NCBI GenBank assembly: GCA_963755825.1
Contig: CAVWLA010000003.1
Location: forward strand, 1,798,001 to 1,862,000
Direction of reading: 5' to 3'
Origin: DATBQN01 sp963755825
GTDB taxonomy: Bacteria; Acidobacteriota; Thermoanaerobaculia; Multivoradales; UBA5704
Length of the DNA stretch: 64,000 bases
The position numbers and the translations under genes were made by a program. The notes under the pieces were generated by a model. The model worked only from the letters and a program-made list of their open reading frames with translations, did no database searches and had not been told where the DNA came from. Shown piece after piece: positions 25,889-33,986 of this stretch; the stretch's first letter is position 1, and the number at the start of each line of letters is the position of its first letter.

Positions 25889-26611
25889 ATGCGGAGTTCG
25901 GCGGATCTGAGGAAGGCGGAGAAGCTCGCCATCGAGGCCGTTGCGAGGCATTTATCAGCCGCGTGGCAGCAAGGCGATAGCCCGCCGGACGCTTACCTGA
26001 CGGTCGGCGGACGGCGGATCGCCCTCGACGTCGCGGTCGTTGCACCGCAACCTTCCGGACGCGGGCCGGTCACCAGGGCACGCCTGCGGGAAGACAGGGT
26101 CGCGCAGCGAACCCTGCGCGAGATCGAAAGCGCCCTGGGCACCCACGTGCCGGATGGCAAGACGATCGTCTTCACCCTCGGCGCACCGATCAAGGTGCCG
26201 GCGCAATTGATCGCCGCCCTGACGAGCAAGCTACTGATCGATCTCGCGAGCGGCGCCGAAGAGGTCGACGAAAAGGAGACCATCCTCGGCAATCGGATTC
26301 GCTATCGCGTCCTGGACGATCGTTCGACATGGAACCAAGAGGTGATCGGTTTCGTCTTCAGCGGCGATCCGGAGCCCGGTTTTCTGGCGAGCGCCATGCG
26401 CGCGTTGCATGACGAGATCGCCGCGAAAGCGAAGGCGCGTTTACCGGAGGGATTTGCCGGCGAGCGATGGCTCGTGCTGAGCAGTGATCGCTGGTTCGCC
26501 GATGTCAAGACGTATCGACGGGCCTATTCCCTGCTGTCGCCGACCGCTGACTTCAAAAAAATCATGATGGTGCTCGACGGAGGGCGGGTCGAGGTCTTGG
26601 CGGAGGGCTGA
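25889..26611 (+). CDS. Hypothetical protein in the tRNA-adjacent islet
   Basis: The 240-residue protein (GTG 25865 would add eight residues) has no motif I recognise. Visible pieces are DAYLTVGGRRIALDVAVV, which resembles a strand-acid-x-core of restriction-endonuclease-like folds without a clear PD-(D/E)xK, and a mixed alpha/beta body ending FKKIMMVLDGGRVEVLAEG. AAGAG lies about 12 nt before the ATG. Codon use is less GC3-extreme than in flanking genes. It is probably cargo of the same acquired segment as hicAB. Confidence 0.55.
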   Translation: MRSSADLRKAEKLAIEAVARHLSAAWQQGDSPPDAYLTVGGRRIALDVAVVAPQPSGRGPVTRARLREDRVAQRTLREIESALGTHVPDGKTIVFTLGAPIKVPAQLIAALTSKLLIDLASGAEEVDEKETILGNRIRYRVLDDRSTWNQEVIGFVFSGDPEPGFLASAMRALHDEIAAKAKARLPEGFAGERWLVLSSDRWFADVKTYRRAYSLLSPTADFKKIMMVLDGGRVEVLAEG

Positions 26612-26743
26612 GGCGCCATCGCAGCGGATTGCCAGGCCGGATCCCTCTCCAGCCGCCGGCCGAAACCGGGCGCACACGGCGGAGCGGACCGCCGAGGCGG
26701 CCGTGAAGGCCACGTCAACTCATTGGATCGGGAAGGGTTAAGT

Positions 26744-26819
<76 letters not shown>

Positions 26820-26830
26820 ACGAGCGGGTG

Positions 26831-26860
26831 AGTCTAGGCTGGCGCCGCGGGCGCTGTCAA
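26831..26860 (-). promoter_or_regulatory. Sigma-70 promoter of tRNA-Ala
   Basis: On the minus strand TTGACA (26860-26855), an 18-nt spacer and TAGACT (26836-26831) place the start point a few bases before the tRNA 5' end. The -35 box overlaps the hflX stop codon. Confidence 0.8.
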
Positions 26861-28098
26861 ACCTGGGGCGGGGTGTCCCAGGGCTCCGCCGGCCGCGGCG
26901 GGGCGGCGGGCGCCGGCTGGTGGTGGGGCTGGTGCTGGAGGCGGCGGGCGATGACGGAGCGCAGGCCGGCGATGCCCTCGCCGGTGGCGGCGGAGACCCA
27001 GAGGGCGCCGTCGCGCGGCTCGTCGGGAGCCAGGAGATCGCTCTTGTTGTAGACCTCGAGGACCCGTGAGCGGTCGACGCCGAGGTCGTCCAGCACCTTC
27101 TCGGCGATCTCCCGCTGCTCGCGCCACTGGCGGTGGCTGCGGTCGATGACGTGGAGCACCAGGTCGGCCGCCGCGATCTCTCCCAGGGTGCTGCGGAAGG
27201 ACGACACCAGGTGGTGCGGCAGCTTGCGGATGAAGCCGACGGTGTCGGCGAAGACGGCGACCCCGGCGGCGCTGCCGGCGCCCGCCGTGTCCTCGGCGGC
27301 GCGGCGGCCTTCGCCGTTCGCGGTGGATCGCCCGTGGCCGTCGCCCAGCCCGTCGCCGATCGGCCCGCGGCGAAGCTTGGCGTCGAGGGTCGCGAAGAGG
27401 CGGTCCTCGGCGAGGGCGCCGGCGCCGGTCAGGCGGTTGAAGAGGGTCGACTTGCCGGCGTTGGTGTAGCCGGTGAGAGCGATCTCCGGCACCCCGTGGC
27501 GGCCGCGGCGGTGGAGGTCGCGGGTGCGCTCGATCTTGTCGAGCTCCTCCTTCAGGCGGCGGATGCGGGTGCGCAGCACGCGGCGGTCCTGCTCGAGCTG
27601 CTTCTCTCCCTCGCCGCCGCGGGTCCCCTTGCCGCCCGCCTGGCGCGACAGGTGGCTCCACTGCTTGGTGAGCCGCGGCAGCATGTAGTTGAGGCGCGCC
27701 AGCTCGACCTGGGTGCGCGCCTCGGCCGAGCGCGCCCGCTGGTCGAAGAGGTCGAGGATGAGGGCGCTCCGGTCCATCACCTTGAGGCCGGTCGACTTCT
27801 CGAGGTTCTTCACCTGGCTCCCCGAGAGGTCGTCGTCGAAGATCAGCAGGCCGGCCTTGCGCTCCTTCGCCTCGGCGGCGATCTCCTCGGCCTTGCCCTT
27901 GCCGACGAAGGTCGCGGCATCCGGTCCCTTGCGCGACTGGACGGCGCGGCCGACGACCTTGGCGCCGGCGCTCCGGGCGAGCTCGGCGAGCTCGTCCAAG
28001 TGCTCGTCGACGACGTAGCCGGGCTGGCCGGGCAGCACGATGCCGACAAGGAAGGCGGTGCGCCGGTCGCCGGCGGCGAGGGGAGAGTCCGAGGGCAT
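26857..28098 (-). CDS. hflX: Ribosome-associated GTPase HflX
   Basis: HflX is a GTPase that binds the 50S subunit and splits stalled ribosomes under stress. The 413 residues contain the N-terminal glycine-rich domain (DELAELARSAGAKVVGRAVQSRKGPDAATFVGKGKAEEI), the RARSAEARTQVELARLNYMLPRL coiled region and GxGEKQLEQDRR, then G1 GYTNAGKST, G3 DTVGFI and G4 NKSD. Unusually, about 35 residues rich in Gly/Asp/Arg/Ala are inserted between switch I (FATLDAKL) and G3, roughly residues 244-280. Its stop overlaps the tRNA promoter. Confidence 0.95.
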   Translation of the reverse strand: MPSDSPLAAGDRRTAFLVGIVLPGQPGYVVDEHLDELAELARSAGAKVVGRAVQSRKGPDAATFVGKGKAEEIAAEAKERKAGLLIFDDDLSGSQVKNLEKSTGLKVMDRSALILDLFDQRARSAEARTQVELARLNYMLPRLTKQWSHLSRQAGGKGTRGGEGEKQLEQDRRVLRTRIRRLKEELDKIERTRDLHRRGRHGVPEIALTGYTNAGKSTLFNRLTGAGALAEDRLFATLDAKLRRGPIGDGLGDGHGRSTANGEGRRAAEDTAGAGSAAGVAVFADTVGFIRKLPHHLVSSFRSTLGEIAAADLVLHVIDRSHRQWREQREIAEKVLDDLGVDRSRVLEVYNKSDLLAPDEPRDGALWVSAATGEGIAGLRSVIARRLQHQPHHQPAPAAPPRPAEPWDTPPQV

Positions 28099-28155
28099 GG
28101 TCTGGGGTTGGGGTATCCTAACAGCCGACTGATCTCGATCCACGGCGAGGAAAAC

Positions 28156-28773
28156 ATGTCTGGAGCGGCGGCGAATTCCTCGAATGGAGCGGCCGGCACC
28201 GGCTCGCCGGGCTCGCCCGGCCCGTCCGTCCCACCCTCCGCCGCCGCGCCGCTCGGCCGCCAGTCGCGCTGGGTGCTCGCCGCCCTCGCCGTCTGCGCCC
28301 TCGCCGCCCTCTTCTGGCCGCGCGGCGAGAGCGCCGCGCCGGCCGGCTTCCTGCTCGACGCGGGCGGTCGCCCGGCCCCCCTCGCCAAGCGCCTGGCGCC
28401 GGTCACCCTCATCCACTTCTGGGCCACCTGGTGCCCGCCCTGCATCGAGGAGGAGCCGGCGATCCAGCGCCTGGCCTCCGACCTCGCCGGCCGCCCCGAC
28501 TTCGCCGTGCTGATGGTCGCCGTCGCCGACTCCAACGGCCGCGTGCAGAGCTTCCTCGGCAGGAGCGGCCGCGGCGACATGGTGCTCTACGACCCCAACT
28601 GGGAGGTCGCCCACCGCTACGGCACCAGCCAGCTCCCCGAGACCTACCTGATCGTCGGCGGCAAGGTGGTGCGGAAATACGTCGGCATGACCAACTGGGA
28701 CGACCCTCAGGTGCGCCGCGAGATCACCAGCCGCCTCGGCCGCGACCGCGGTGGTGATCGAATGCGCGGCTAG
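28156..28773 (+). CDS. TlpA-like membrane-anchored thioredoxin
   Basis: The 205-residue protein has a cytosolic Ser/Gly/Pro-rich tail, one transmembrane anchor (RWVLAALAVCALAALFWP) and a periplasmic thioredoxin fold with FWATWCPPCIEEEPAIQ, the active-site CxxC, and the cis-Pro segment TSQLPETYLIV. TlpA/ResA-type proteins reduce periplasmic disulfides, for instance in cytochrome c maturation; no such genes are adjacent. Divergent from hflX with 57 bp between starts; a TATCCT-like box lies at 28114-28119 in the gap. Confidence 0.9.
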   Translation: MSGAAANSSNGAAGTGSPGSPGPSVPPSAAAPLGRQSRWVLAALAVCALAALFWPRGESAAPAGFLLDAGGRPAPLAKRLAPVTLIHFWATWCPPCIEEEPAIQRLASDLAGRPDFAVLMVAVADSNGRVQSFLGRSGRGDMVLYDPNWEVAHRYGTSQLPETYLIVGGKVVRKYVGMTNWDDPQVRREITSRLGRDRGGDRMRG

Positions 28774-28800
28774 GCCGCCGCGGTCGCGGGATCAAGAGGA

Positions 28801-29469
28801 ATGATGGCGATGATGACGATGGCCGAGCTGGCGGAGCTGCTCGCCAAGATCGGCCTCGCGGCGATCCTCGCCGGCGCCGTGGGGGCCGAGCGCGAATGGA
28901 CGGGAAAGTGGGCAGGGCTGCGCACCCACATGCTGATCGCCGTCGGCGCCACCCTCCTCGCCCACGTCTCGGTGCAGCTCGGCGACGGCGCCCGCATCAC
29001 GGCGCAGATCGTCTCCGGCGTCGGCTTCCTCGGCGCCGGCTCGATCATCCAGTCGCGCGGCGCGGTGCGCGGCCTGACCACCGCGGCGGGGCTGTGGGTC
29101 GCCGCGGCGATCGGCATCGCCATCGGCTCGCGCTTCTATGCCGACGCGATCGTCGTCACCATCGCTCTGCTCATCATCCTGGTGGCCTTGAAGCCGCTCG
29201 AGCGGCGGCTGCACCACGACCAGCACGCCCTCGTCGTCCAGCTCGACCCGACGCAGAAGCTGGGCGACCTCACCGACCTGCTCGACGAGGCGCGCATCGA
29301 CGTCGAGCACCTGGCGCGGAACCCCCAGGACTCGAGCGTCCTGGTGAGCTTCCGCGGCTCGCGGATCGACTGTCAGCGGCTGGTCAACCTGTGCAACGCG
29401 TCGGGGCTCACCGTCGTCGACGAGAACCCGCCGACGGCGAGCCTGATGGGCGCCGGCCCGCTGCGCTGA
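28801..29469 (+). CDS. MgtC/SapB-family membrane protein
   Basis: The 222-residue protein has the MgtC core: GLAAILAGAVGAEREWTGKWAGLRTHMLIAVGATLLA, then RITAQIVSGVGFLGAGSIIQSRGAVRGLTTAAGLWVAAAIGIAIG, and a C-terminal ACT-like cytosolic domain (HALVVQLDPTQKLGDLTDLLDEARIDVEHL). Family members support growth at low magnesium or modulate the F-ATPase. It follows the thioredoxin gene by 27 nt. No magnesium-sensing leader is visible. Confidence 0.9.
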   Translation: MMAMMTMAELAELLAKIGLAAILAGAVGAEREWTGKWAGLRTHMLIAVGATLLAHVSVQLGDGARITAQIVSGVGFLGAGSIIQSRGAVRGLTTAAGLWVAAAIGIAIGSRFYADAIVVTIALLIILVALKPLERRLHHDQHALVVQLDPTQKLGDLTDLLDEARIDVEHLARNPQDSSVLVSFRGSRIDCQRLVNLCNASGLTVVDENPPTASLMGAGPLR

Positions 29470-29488
29470 GCCGCCGCGCGAAGCGGCT
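29469..29488. terminator. Hairpin between convergent genes
   Basis: AGCCGC and GCGGCT form a 6-bp perfect stem with an 8-nt loop between the convergent mgtC-like and outer-membrane genes. No T-tract follows, so termination activity is uncertain. Confidence 0.35.
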
Positions 29489-29501
29489 GAGAAAAGGCTC
29501 G

Positions 29502-30080
29502 TTAGAAATGGTAGGCGAGGCCGACGTGCCCCATGGCGAAGAACTGGAAGTCGCGGCGGCTGAAGTCGGCGTAGTGGCCGGAGAGCTCGGCGACGACGCC
29601 GAAGCGCCGCGTCACTTTGAACTCGCCGGTCAGCCCGAGGGCGGCGCCGATCGCGGTCTGGTCGCGGCTGCTGCCGTCGACGGCGTCGTTGCCGTGCAGG
29701 CGATAGGCGCCCAGGGCGAGGTAGATGCCGGAGTCGTAGTACCCCTCGTCGTAGCGGTACTCGCCGCCGATGGTGGCGTAGGTGAGCCCGGCATTGGTGA
29801 GCGTGCCGAAGGGCTGCGGGCGGTTGAGGTCGAGGTGGCCGATGCGCAGGCCCAGGATGGTCCGCGGCTCGGTGAGCAGGCCGAGGTTGACCTGGTAGCC
29901 CGCGTTGCCGTAGTTGGAGCCGTCGACGTCCGGCGAGCCGCCGACGCCGCCGAGGAGCGCCGCCGAGAAGGTGTAGTGGTCCTGGGCGCGCGCCACGGCG
30001 GGCAGCGCGAGGACGGCGACGAGCAGGGCGAGCCTGGCGAGCAGGCGATGCGGGCTGGGCAACCGATGAGTGCTGGCCAA
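29502..30080 (-). CDS. Outer-membrane beta-barrel protein
   Basis: The 192-residue product has a signal peptide (LLARLALLVAVLALPAVARA) and then amphipathic strands of an eight-stranded-type barrel (QVNLGLLTEPRTILGLRIGHLDL, AGLTYATIGGEYRY, SGIYLALGAYRL, GAALGLTGEFKVTRRFGVVAELSGHY, FQFFAMGHVGLAYHF) ending with Phe. The TTG start at 30080 is chosen for the AGGAG 5 nt upstream. Function unknown, but size and pattern match OmpA/OmpX-like small barrels. Its start overlaps the divergent comF start by 15 nt. Confidence 0.75.
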   Translation of the reverse strand: MASTHRLPSPHRLLARLALLVAVLALPAVARAQDHYTFSAALLGGVGGSPDVDGSNYGNAGYQVNLGLLTEPRTILGLRIGHLDLNRPQPFGTLTNAGLTYATIGGEYRYDEGYYDSGIYLALGAYRLHGNDAVDGSSRDQTAIGAALGLTGEFKVTRRFGVVAELSGHYADFSRRDFQFFAMGHVGLAYHF

Positions 30081-30974
30081 AGTCTCTCCTTTTCGATCCA
30101 CGGTGCGCCGCCGTCCGGCAAGCCATCCGACGGCCGCGAGCGCCGGGGGAGTATATCGTCGCCGGCCGCCGCGGCCGGGGCGCTCCGCGCGCCGGCTGAG
30201 GGGGTATACGCGGCGGACGCCCGCGGCGTCGCCCGGCACGGCTGGCGCGACCGGCTCTTCGCCGCGCTCCTCCCCGCCGCCTGCCTGGGCTGCGCGGCGC
30301 CGCTCGCGGCGGCGGCGCGGCTCGGGCTTTGCGCCGCCTGCCGCGGCCGGCTGCGGACGCCCGAGGGAGCCTGCGCCCGTTGCGCCATGCCGCTCGCCGC
30401 GGCGGCTCCCGCCGGCTACCTCTGCGGCCGCTGCCGCGACCGGCCGCCGGCCTACGACCGCCTGCTCGCCCTGTGGAGCTACGAGCCGCCGCTCGACGCC
30501 GTCGTCCGCGGCCTCAAGTTCGGCCGGCTCGACTACCTCGGCCGCCACCTCGGCCTGGCGCTCGCCGAGGCGTTCTTCCCAGCCGGCGGCCCGGCGCCGG
30601 GCGGCGTCGGCAGCATCGACCTCGTCGTGCCGGTGCCGCTCCACTGGCGGCGGCGGCTGGCGCGCGGCTACAACCAGGCGGAGCGCATCGCGCGGCCGCT
30701 CGCCGCCGCCCTCGGCCGGCCGCTCGCCGGGGCGCTGGTGCGGCGGCGGGCGACGCCGCCGCAGAGCGCGCTCGGCCGGCGCGAGCGGCTCGCCAACCCG
30801 CGCCGCGCCTTCCGCGGCCGCGGCGCCGGCCGCGGGGTCGCCGGCCGTGTCGTCCTCCTCGTCGACGACGTGGCGACGACCGGCGCCACCCTCGACGCCG
30901 CGGCCCTGGCCCTCAAACGCTGCGGCGCCGCCGAGGTCATCGCGCTGGTCGCCGGCCGCACGCCGAGCCGCTGA
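30066..30974 (+). CDS. comF: ComF-family double zinc ribbon phosphoribosyltransferase
   Basis: ComF proteins assist DNA uptake in natural transformation. The conserved body contains the two zinc-finger Cys pairs (CLGC, CAAC, CARC, CGRC) and the phosphoribosyltransferase core with VVPVPLHWRRRLARGYNQAE and VVLLVDDVATTGATL. The only in-frame standard start is ATG 30066, giving 302 residues with an unusual, poorly conserved ~75-residue N-terminal extension that overlaps the start of the divergent outer-membrane gene. The true start may be a rare codon nearer 30170-30240. Confidence 0.8.
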   Translation: MSAGQSLSFSIHGAPPSGKPSDGRERRGSISSPAAAAGALRAPAEGVYAADARGVARHGWRDRLFAALLPAACLGCAAPLAAAARLGLCAACRGRLRTPEGACARCAMPLAAAAPAGYLCGRCRDRPPAYDRLLALWSYEPPLDAVVRGLKFGRLDYLGRHLGLALAEAFFPAGGPAPGGVGSIDLVVPVPLHWRRRLARGYNQAERIARPLAAALGRPLAGALVRRRATPPQSALGRRERLANPRRAFRGRGAGRGVAGRVVLLVDDVATTGATLDAAALALKRCGAAEVIALVAGRTPSR

Positions 30975-31040
30975 CCGCGGCGCGAGCTTCCCGCCACCCG
31001 GCACCGTTGAAGAAAATGCCCCCGAAAACGCCGGGCGACA

Positions 31041-31052
31041 GCCTCTAGAGGC
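31041..31052. repeat. 12-bp perfect palindrome GCCTCTAGAGGC
   Basis: It sits 3 nt upstream of the -35 box of the following promoter, a position where an activator or repressor could bind. Confidence 0.35.
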
Positions 31053-31055
31053 GGT

Positions 31056-31084
31056 TTGACAGGGGTGGGGCGGGGGTCTAGACT
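31056..31084 (+). promoter_or_regulatory. Sigma-70 promoter, TTGACA-N17-TAGACT
   Basis: Consensus -35 TTGACA (31056-31061), 17-nt G-rich spacer and TAGACT -10 (31079-31084), 24 nt upstream of the outer-membrane protein ATG. The same hexamer pair drives tRNA-Ala. Confidence 0.8.
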
Positions 31085-31108
31085 GCGGGAGTCGCAGGAA
31101 AAGAGCTC

Positions 31109-33034
31109 ATGTCGAGCGCCCAGAAGATCCTCACGGCCGTGGCCCTCCTCCTCCTGATGGGCGCGGGCGGTCGTGCGTCCGCCGAAGAGCGGCGGATCGC
31201 CGGGGTCGCCGGCCGGGTGCGCGCGGAGGCGGCGCCGATCGCCGCCGCCGGCGTCTACGCCTACCAGCTCTCCGACTTCAGCCTCCACAAGGTCTCGACG
31301 GACGCGCAGGGGAACTTCCTCTTCCAGGAGCTCCCCGCCGGCCTCTACAAGATCATCGCCCACAAGGCGGGTTTCGAGCCGGTCGTCATCATGCTCACCC
31401 GCACCACCGACAAGGCCTACCAGTTCCTCGAGCTCGAGCTCACCCAGGCGCCCAAGGAGCCGCAGGGTCCGGCGCCCGACGGCGAGGACATCTGGTCGCT
31501 CCGCGCCCGCATCCCGGCGGACGTCCTGCGCGACATCGACACCCTGGCGCCCGAGACCTCGGGCGGCCAGCTCGCCCGCTTCACCCAGGAGCGCCTCCCC
31601 GGCTCCGGCGGCTACCTCGCCCAGTTCCACACCGACGTCTCGGCGATGACCGGCGTCGATGGCCTGACCGCCGGCGGCGAGTCGCAGGTCTCCGGCGCGC
31701 GGGTGGGGATCCAGGGCCAGGTGGGGCAGATGCAGGTCGGCCTGCGCGGCCACTTCTGGCAGCTCGACCCGTCGTCCCTGCAGCCCGGCGCCGGCGGCGG
31801 CAGCGGCCAGACCAGCGCCGTCTCGCTCGACCTCGAGAGCTCGCCGGGCAGCAAGCTCAACGTCAGCTCGCTCACCAGCCGGCTGAGCGCCCGCCAGCAG
31901 AGCGCCGACTCGCCGATCGACTTCGAGCACTACCAGGTGAGCTGGTCGCAGCCGATGGCCGGCGGGCAGTCCGACTTCGCGGCGCAGTACACCAGCCAGA
32001 GCAACCTCAACCGCGCCGGCGTGCCGGACCCCACCGCCATCCCCGAGGCGGCGCGCACCTGGCGGCTCGAGGGCTCGTACACCACCTCGTTCAGCCCCGG
32101 CTCGACGCTCCAGGCCGGCATGCGCTTCCGCGAGCAGCAGTTCGGGCTCGCCGGCGACACCACACAGGCGCTCTACGCACCGGGCACCGGCAACCTCGAC
32201 CTCTTCGGCCGCGGCAGCATCCGTCTGCAGCCGGCCTTCCTCGTCGAGTACGGCCTCTACAGCACGCTCGACGACGGCAGCGTCGAGATGACGCCGCGCG
32301 GCGGGGTGGTGCTCCAGCTCGGCGACAAGTGGCAGCTCGAGACCGCGGCCAGCCGCCGCGTCTACAACACCACCAGCCCGCTCGAGCCGGCCTTCCTGCC
32401 GACTCTCTATCAGGAGTCCGACCTCTGCGAGGAGGGGAGCCGCTCCTGCTACGAGGTGCACCTCTCGCGCTCGGGGAACGACGGCAACGCGATCTCCCTC
32501 GGCGCCATCGACCGCACCTTCGGCAAGACGCTGCAGCTCTACTTCAGCGAGGATCTCTTCGACCGCCTGGAGAGCCTCTATCTGGTGCCGGGCGACGACG
32601 TGCCGGAGCTCCGCCTCTCGGTCTCCCGCCGGCTGTCGCCGAACGTCCTCAGCACCTTCGAAGGGAGCATGGGCTCCGGCGGCGGCGGCACCTTCTACGC
32701 GCCCGCCGGCGGCGCCTACGAGAACCGCGTGCAGTACCTGACCACCTCGGTCAACACCCGCTTCCAGCGCACCCAGACCGGCCTCTTCATCGCCTTCCAC
32801 CGGCTCTCGCAGGAGCTCTCGCCCTACGGGGCGAACGCGGCGGCGACCTCGCTGGTCGAGCTGCAGCGGCTGCAGCTCATGGTCTCCCAGGACCTGAACG
32901 TCCTCTTCGCCCTCTCCGGCACCTGGGCGGTGCAGCTCAACATGGAGCTGTCGCGCACCAACGCCTCACAGCAGGCGGCGGGCGACGGCGAGCTGCGCAA
33001 GAGCTTCCTCGGCGGCATCGCCGTCAAGTTCTGA
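31109..33034 (+). CDS. Outer-membrane protein with carboxypeptidase-regulatory-like domain
   Basis: The 641-residue protein has a signal peptide (ILTAVALLLLMGAGGRASA), an N-terminal beta-sandwich of the carboxypeptidase-regulatory-like type (residues about 30-115; VAGRVRAEAAPIAAAGVYAYQLSD, TDAQGNFLFQELPAGLYKIIAHKAGF) and a long C-terminal region of barrel-like strands ending FLGGIAVKF. That architecture resembles the large TonB-dependent-receptor-like proteins of Acidobacteriota, but no plug domain or TonB box is visible and the barrel is shorter. It has its own strong promoter. Confidence 0.75.
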   Translation: MSSAQKILTAVALLLLMGAGGRASAEERRIAGVAGRVRAEAAPIAAAGVYAYQLSDFSLHKVSTDAQGNFLFQELPAGLYKIIAHKAGFEPVVIMLTRTTDKAYQFLELELTQAPKEPQGPAPDGEDIWSLRARIPADVLRDIDTLAPETSGGQLARFTQERLPGSGGYLAQFHTDVSAMTGVDGLTAGGESQVSGARVGIQGQVGQMQVGLRGHFWQLDPSSLQPGAGGGSGQTSAVSLDLESSPGSKLNVSSLTSRLSARQQSADSPIDFEHYQVSWSQPMAGGQSDFAAQYTSQSNLNRAGVPDPTAIPEAARTWRLEGSYTTSFSPGSTLQAGMRFREQQFGLAGDTTQALYAPGTGNLDLFGRGSIRLQPAFLVEYGLYSTLDDGSVEMTPRGGVVLQLGDKWQLETAASRRVYNTTSPLEPAFLPTLYQESDLCEEGSRSCYEVHLSRSGNDGNAISLGAIDRTFGKTLQLYFSEDLFDRLESLYLVPGDDVPELRLSVSRRLSPNVLSTFEGSMGSGGGGTFYAPAGGAYENRVQYLTTSVNTRFQRTQTGLFIAFHRLSQELSPYGANAAATSLVELQRLQLMVSQDLNVLFALSGTWAVQLNMELSRTNASQQAAGDGELRKSFLGGIAVKF

Positions 33035-33102
33035 GCCGCTGCCCCGCGGCCGAATCGACACCCGTCCCCCGAGCGCCCGCCCCGCGGCGCTTCCCAACAT
33101 TT

Positions 33103-33288
33103 TCAGTAGTAGTCGGCGCAGGAGAGGAAGTAGCCGCAGCGCGGCTCGGGGCAGAAGAGCTTGCACCGCCGCTCCTCCAGCCGCCGGCCGCAGATGGGGC
33201 AGGTGCGGAGCAGCTCCTCGGCGGCGGATGCCGCGACCTGCCGCGGCGCGTCACCCCCGGTGGCACTGGGCTTCGTGGGATCGCTCAT
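33103..33288 (-). CDS. Small zinc-ribbon protein
   Basis: The 61-residue protein ends with CPICGRRLEERRCKLFCPEPRCGYFLSCADYY: two Cys pairs of a zinc ribbon plus additional Cys and an aromatic tail, a combination I recognise from short conserved Acidobacteriota/Deltaproteobacteria proteins of unknown function. TAACCT ends 9 nt before the ATG, suggesting a leaderless mRNA. It faces the outer-membrane protein gene tail to tail. Confidence 0.7.
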   Translation of the reverse strand: MSDPTKPSATGGDAPRQVAASAAEELLRTCPICGRRLEERRCKLFCPEPRCGYFLSCADYY

Positions 33289-33297
33289 CCTGCCGGC

Positions 33298-33303
33298 AGG
33301 TTA
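33298..33303 (-). promoter_or_regulatory. -10-like box (TAACCT) 9 nt before zinc-ribbon start
   Basis: Minus-strand TAACCT with 9 nt to the ATG; no Shine-Dalgarno in between. Confidence 0.4.
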
Positions 33304-33369
33304 GGCCGCGGCCGCCGCATCGTCAAGCGTCCGCGGGTTGCCGGCGCGGCGCTCATCCGGTAGCTTTGC

Positions 33370-33388
33370 GCCCCCGGCGACTGGGGGC
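33370..33388 (+). promoter_or_regulatory. Leader hairpin before the cobalamin adenosyltransferase
   Basis: GCCCCC and GGGGGC pair around a 7-nt loop, 15 nt before the ATG, with a TAGCTT -10-like box just upstream at 33361-33366. It is not a cobalamin riboswitch, which would be about 200 nt with a B12 box. Confidence 0.4.
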
Positions 33389-33403
33389 CAAGAGGACACC
33401 AAC

Positions 33404-33967
33404 ATGCCTCGGATCACCAAGGTCTACACCCGCACCGGCGACGACGGCACCACGGGGCTGGGCGGCGGCCAGCGCGTCGCCAAGGACTCGCCGCGGATCG
33501 CGGCCTACGGCACGGTCGACGAGCTCTCCTCGATCATCGGCACCGCGCTCGCGAGCGGGCTCGACGGCGCTCTCTCGACGACTCTTCGGCGCATCCAGAA
33601 CGAGCTGTTCAACCTCGGCTCGGACCTCTGCATTCTCGAGGAGGACAAGGCGCGCATGCCGGTGCCGACGATCGAAGAGCGGCACGTGACGGCGCTCGAG
33701 GCGCTGATGGACGCGCTCTCGGCCGACCTGCCGCCGCTCGACAACTTCATCCTCCCCGGCGGCTCGGCGGGCGCCGCCCACCTCCACGTCGCCCGCACCG
33801 TCTGCCGCCGCGCCGAGCGCCTGCTCGTCTCCCTCGCCCGCGAGGAGACCGTCGGCCCCTACACCATCCGCTATCTCAACCGCCTGTCGGACGCCCTCTT
33901 CGTCATGGCACGCCGCGAGAACCAGACGAAGGGGCTGGCGGACGTGCTGTGGAACAGCCGGGCGTAA
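33404..33967 (+). CDS. Cob(I)yrinic acid a,c-diamide adenosyltransferase, PduO type
   Basis: This enzyme transfers adenosyl from ATP to cob(I)alamin, making coenzyme B12. The 187-residue protein shows the PduO-type signature: KVYTRTGDDGTTGLGGGQRVAKDSPRIAAYGTVDELSSIIG for ATP binding, then FILPGGSAGAAHLHVARTVCRRAERL and YLNRLSDALFVMARREN near the end. No other B12 genes are in the window, so it may serve salvage or a B12-dependent enzyme elsewhere. Confidence 0.93.
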   Translation: MPRITKVYTRTGDDGTTGLGGGQRVAKDSPRIAAYGTVDELSSIIGTALASGLDGALSTTLRRIQNELFNLGSDLCILEEDKARMPVPTIEERHVTALEALMDALSADLPPLDNFILPGGSAGAAHLHVARTVCRRAERLLVSLAREETVGPYTIRYLNRLSDALFVMARRENQTKGLADVLWNSRA

Positions 33968-33986
33968 CCCTCGCCGATACCCTCTA

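Noticed and set aside
33304..33403. Cobalamin riboswitch before the adenosyltransferase gene
   Set aside because: Only about 100 nt between genes, no B12-box sequence; just a simple hairpin.
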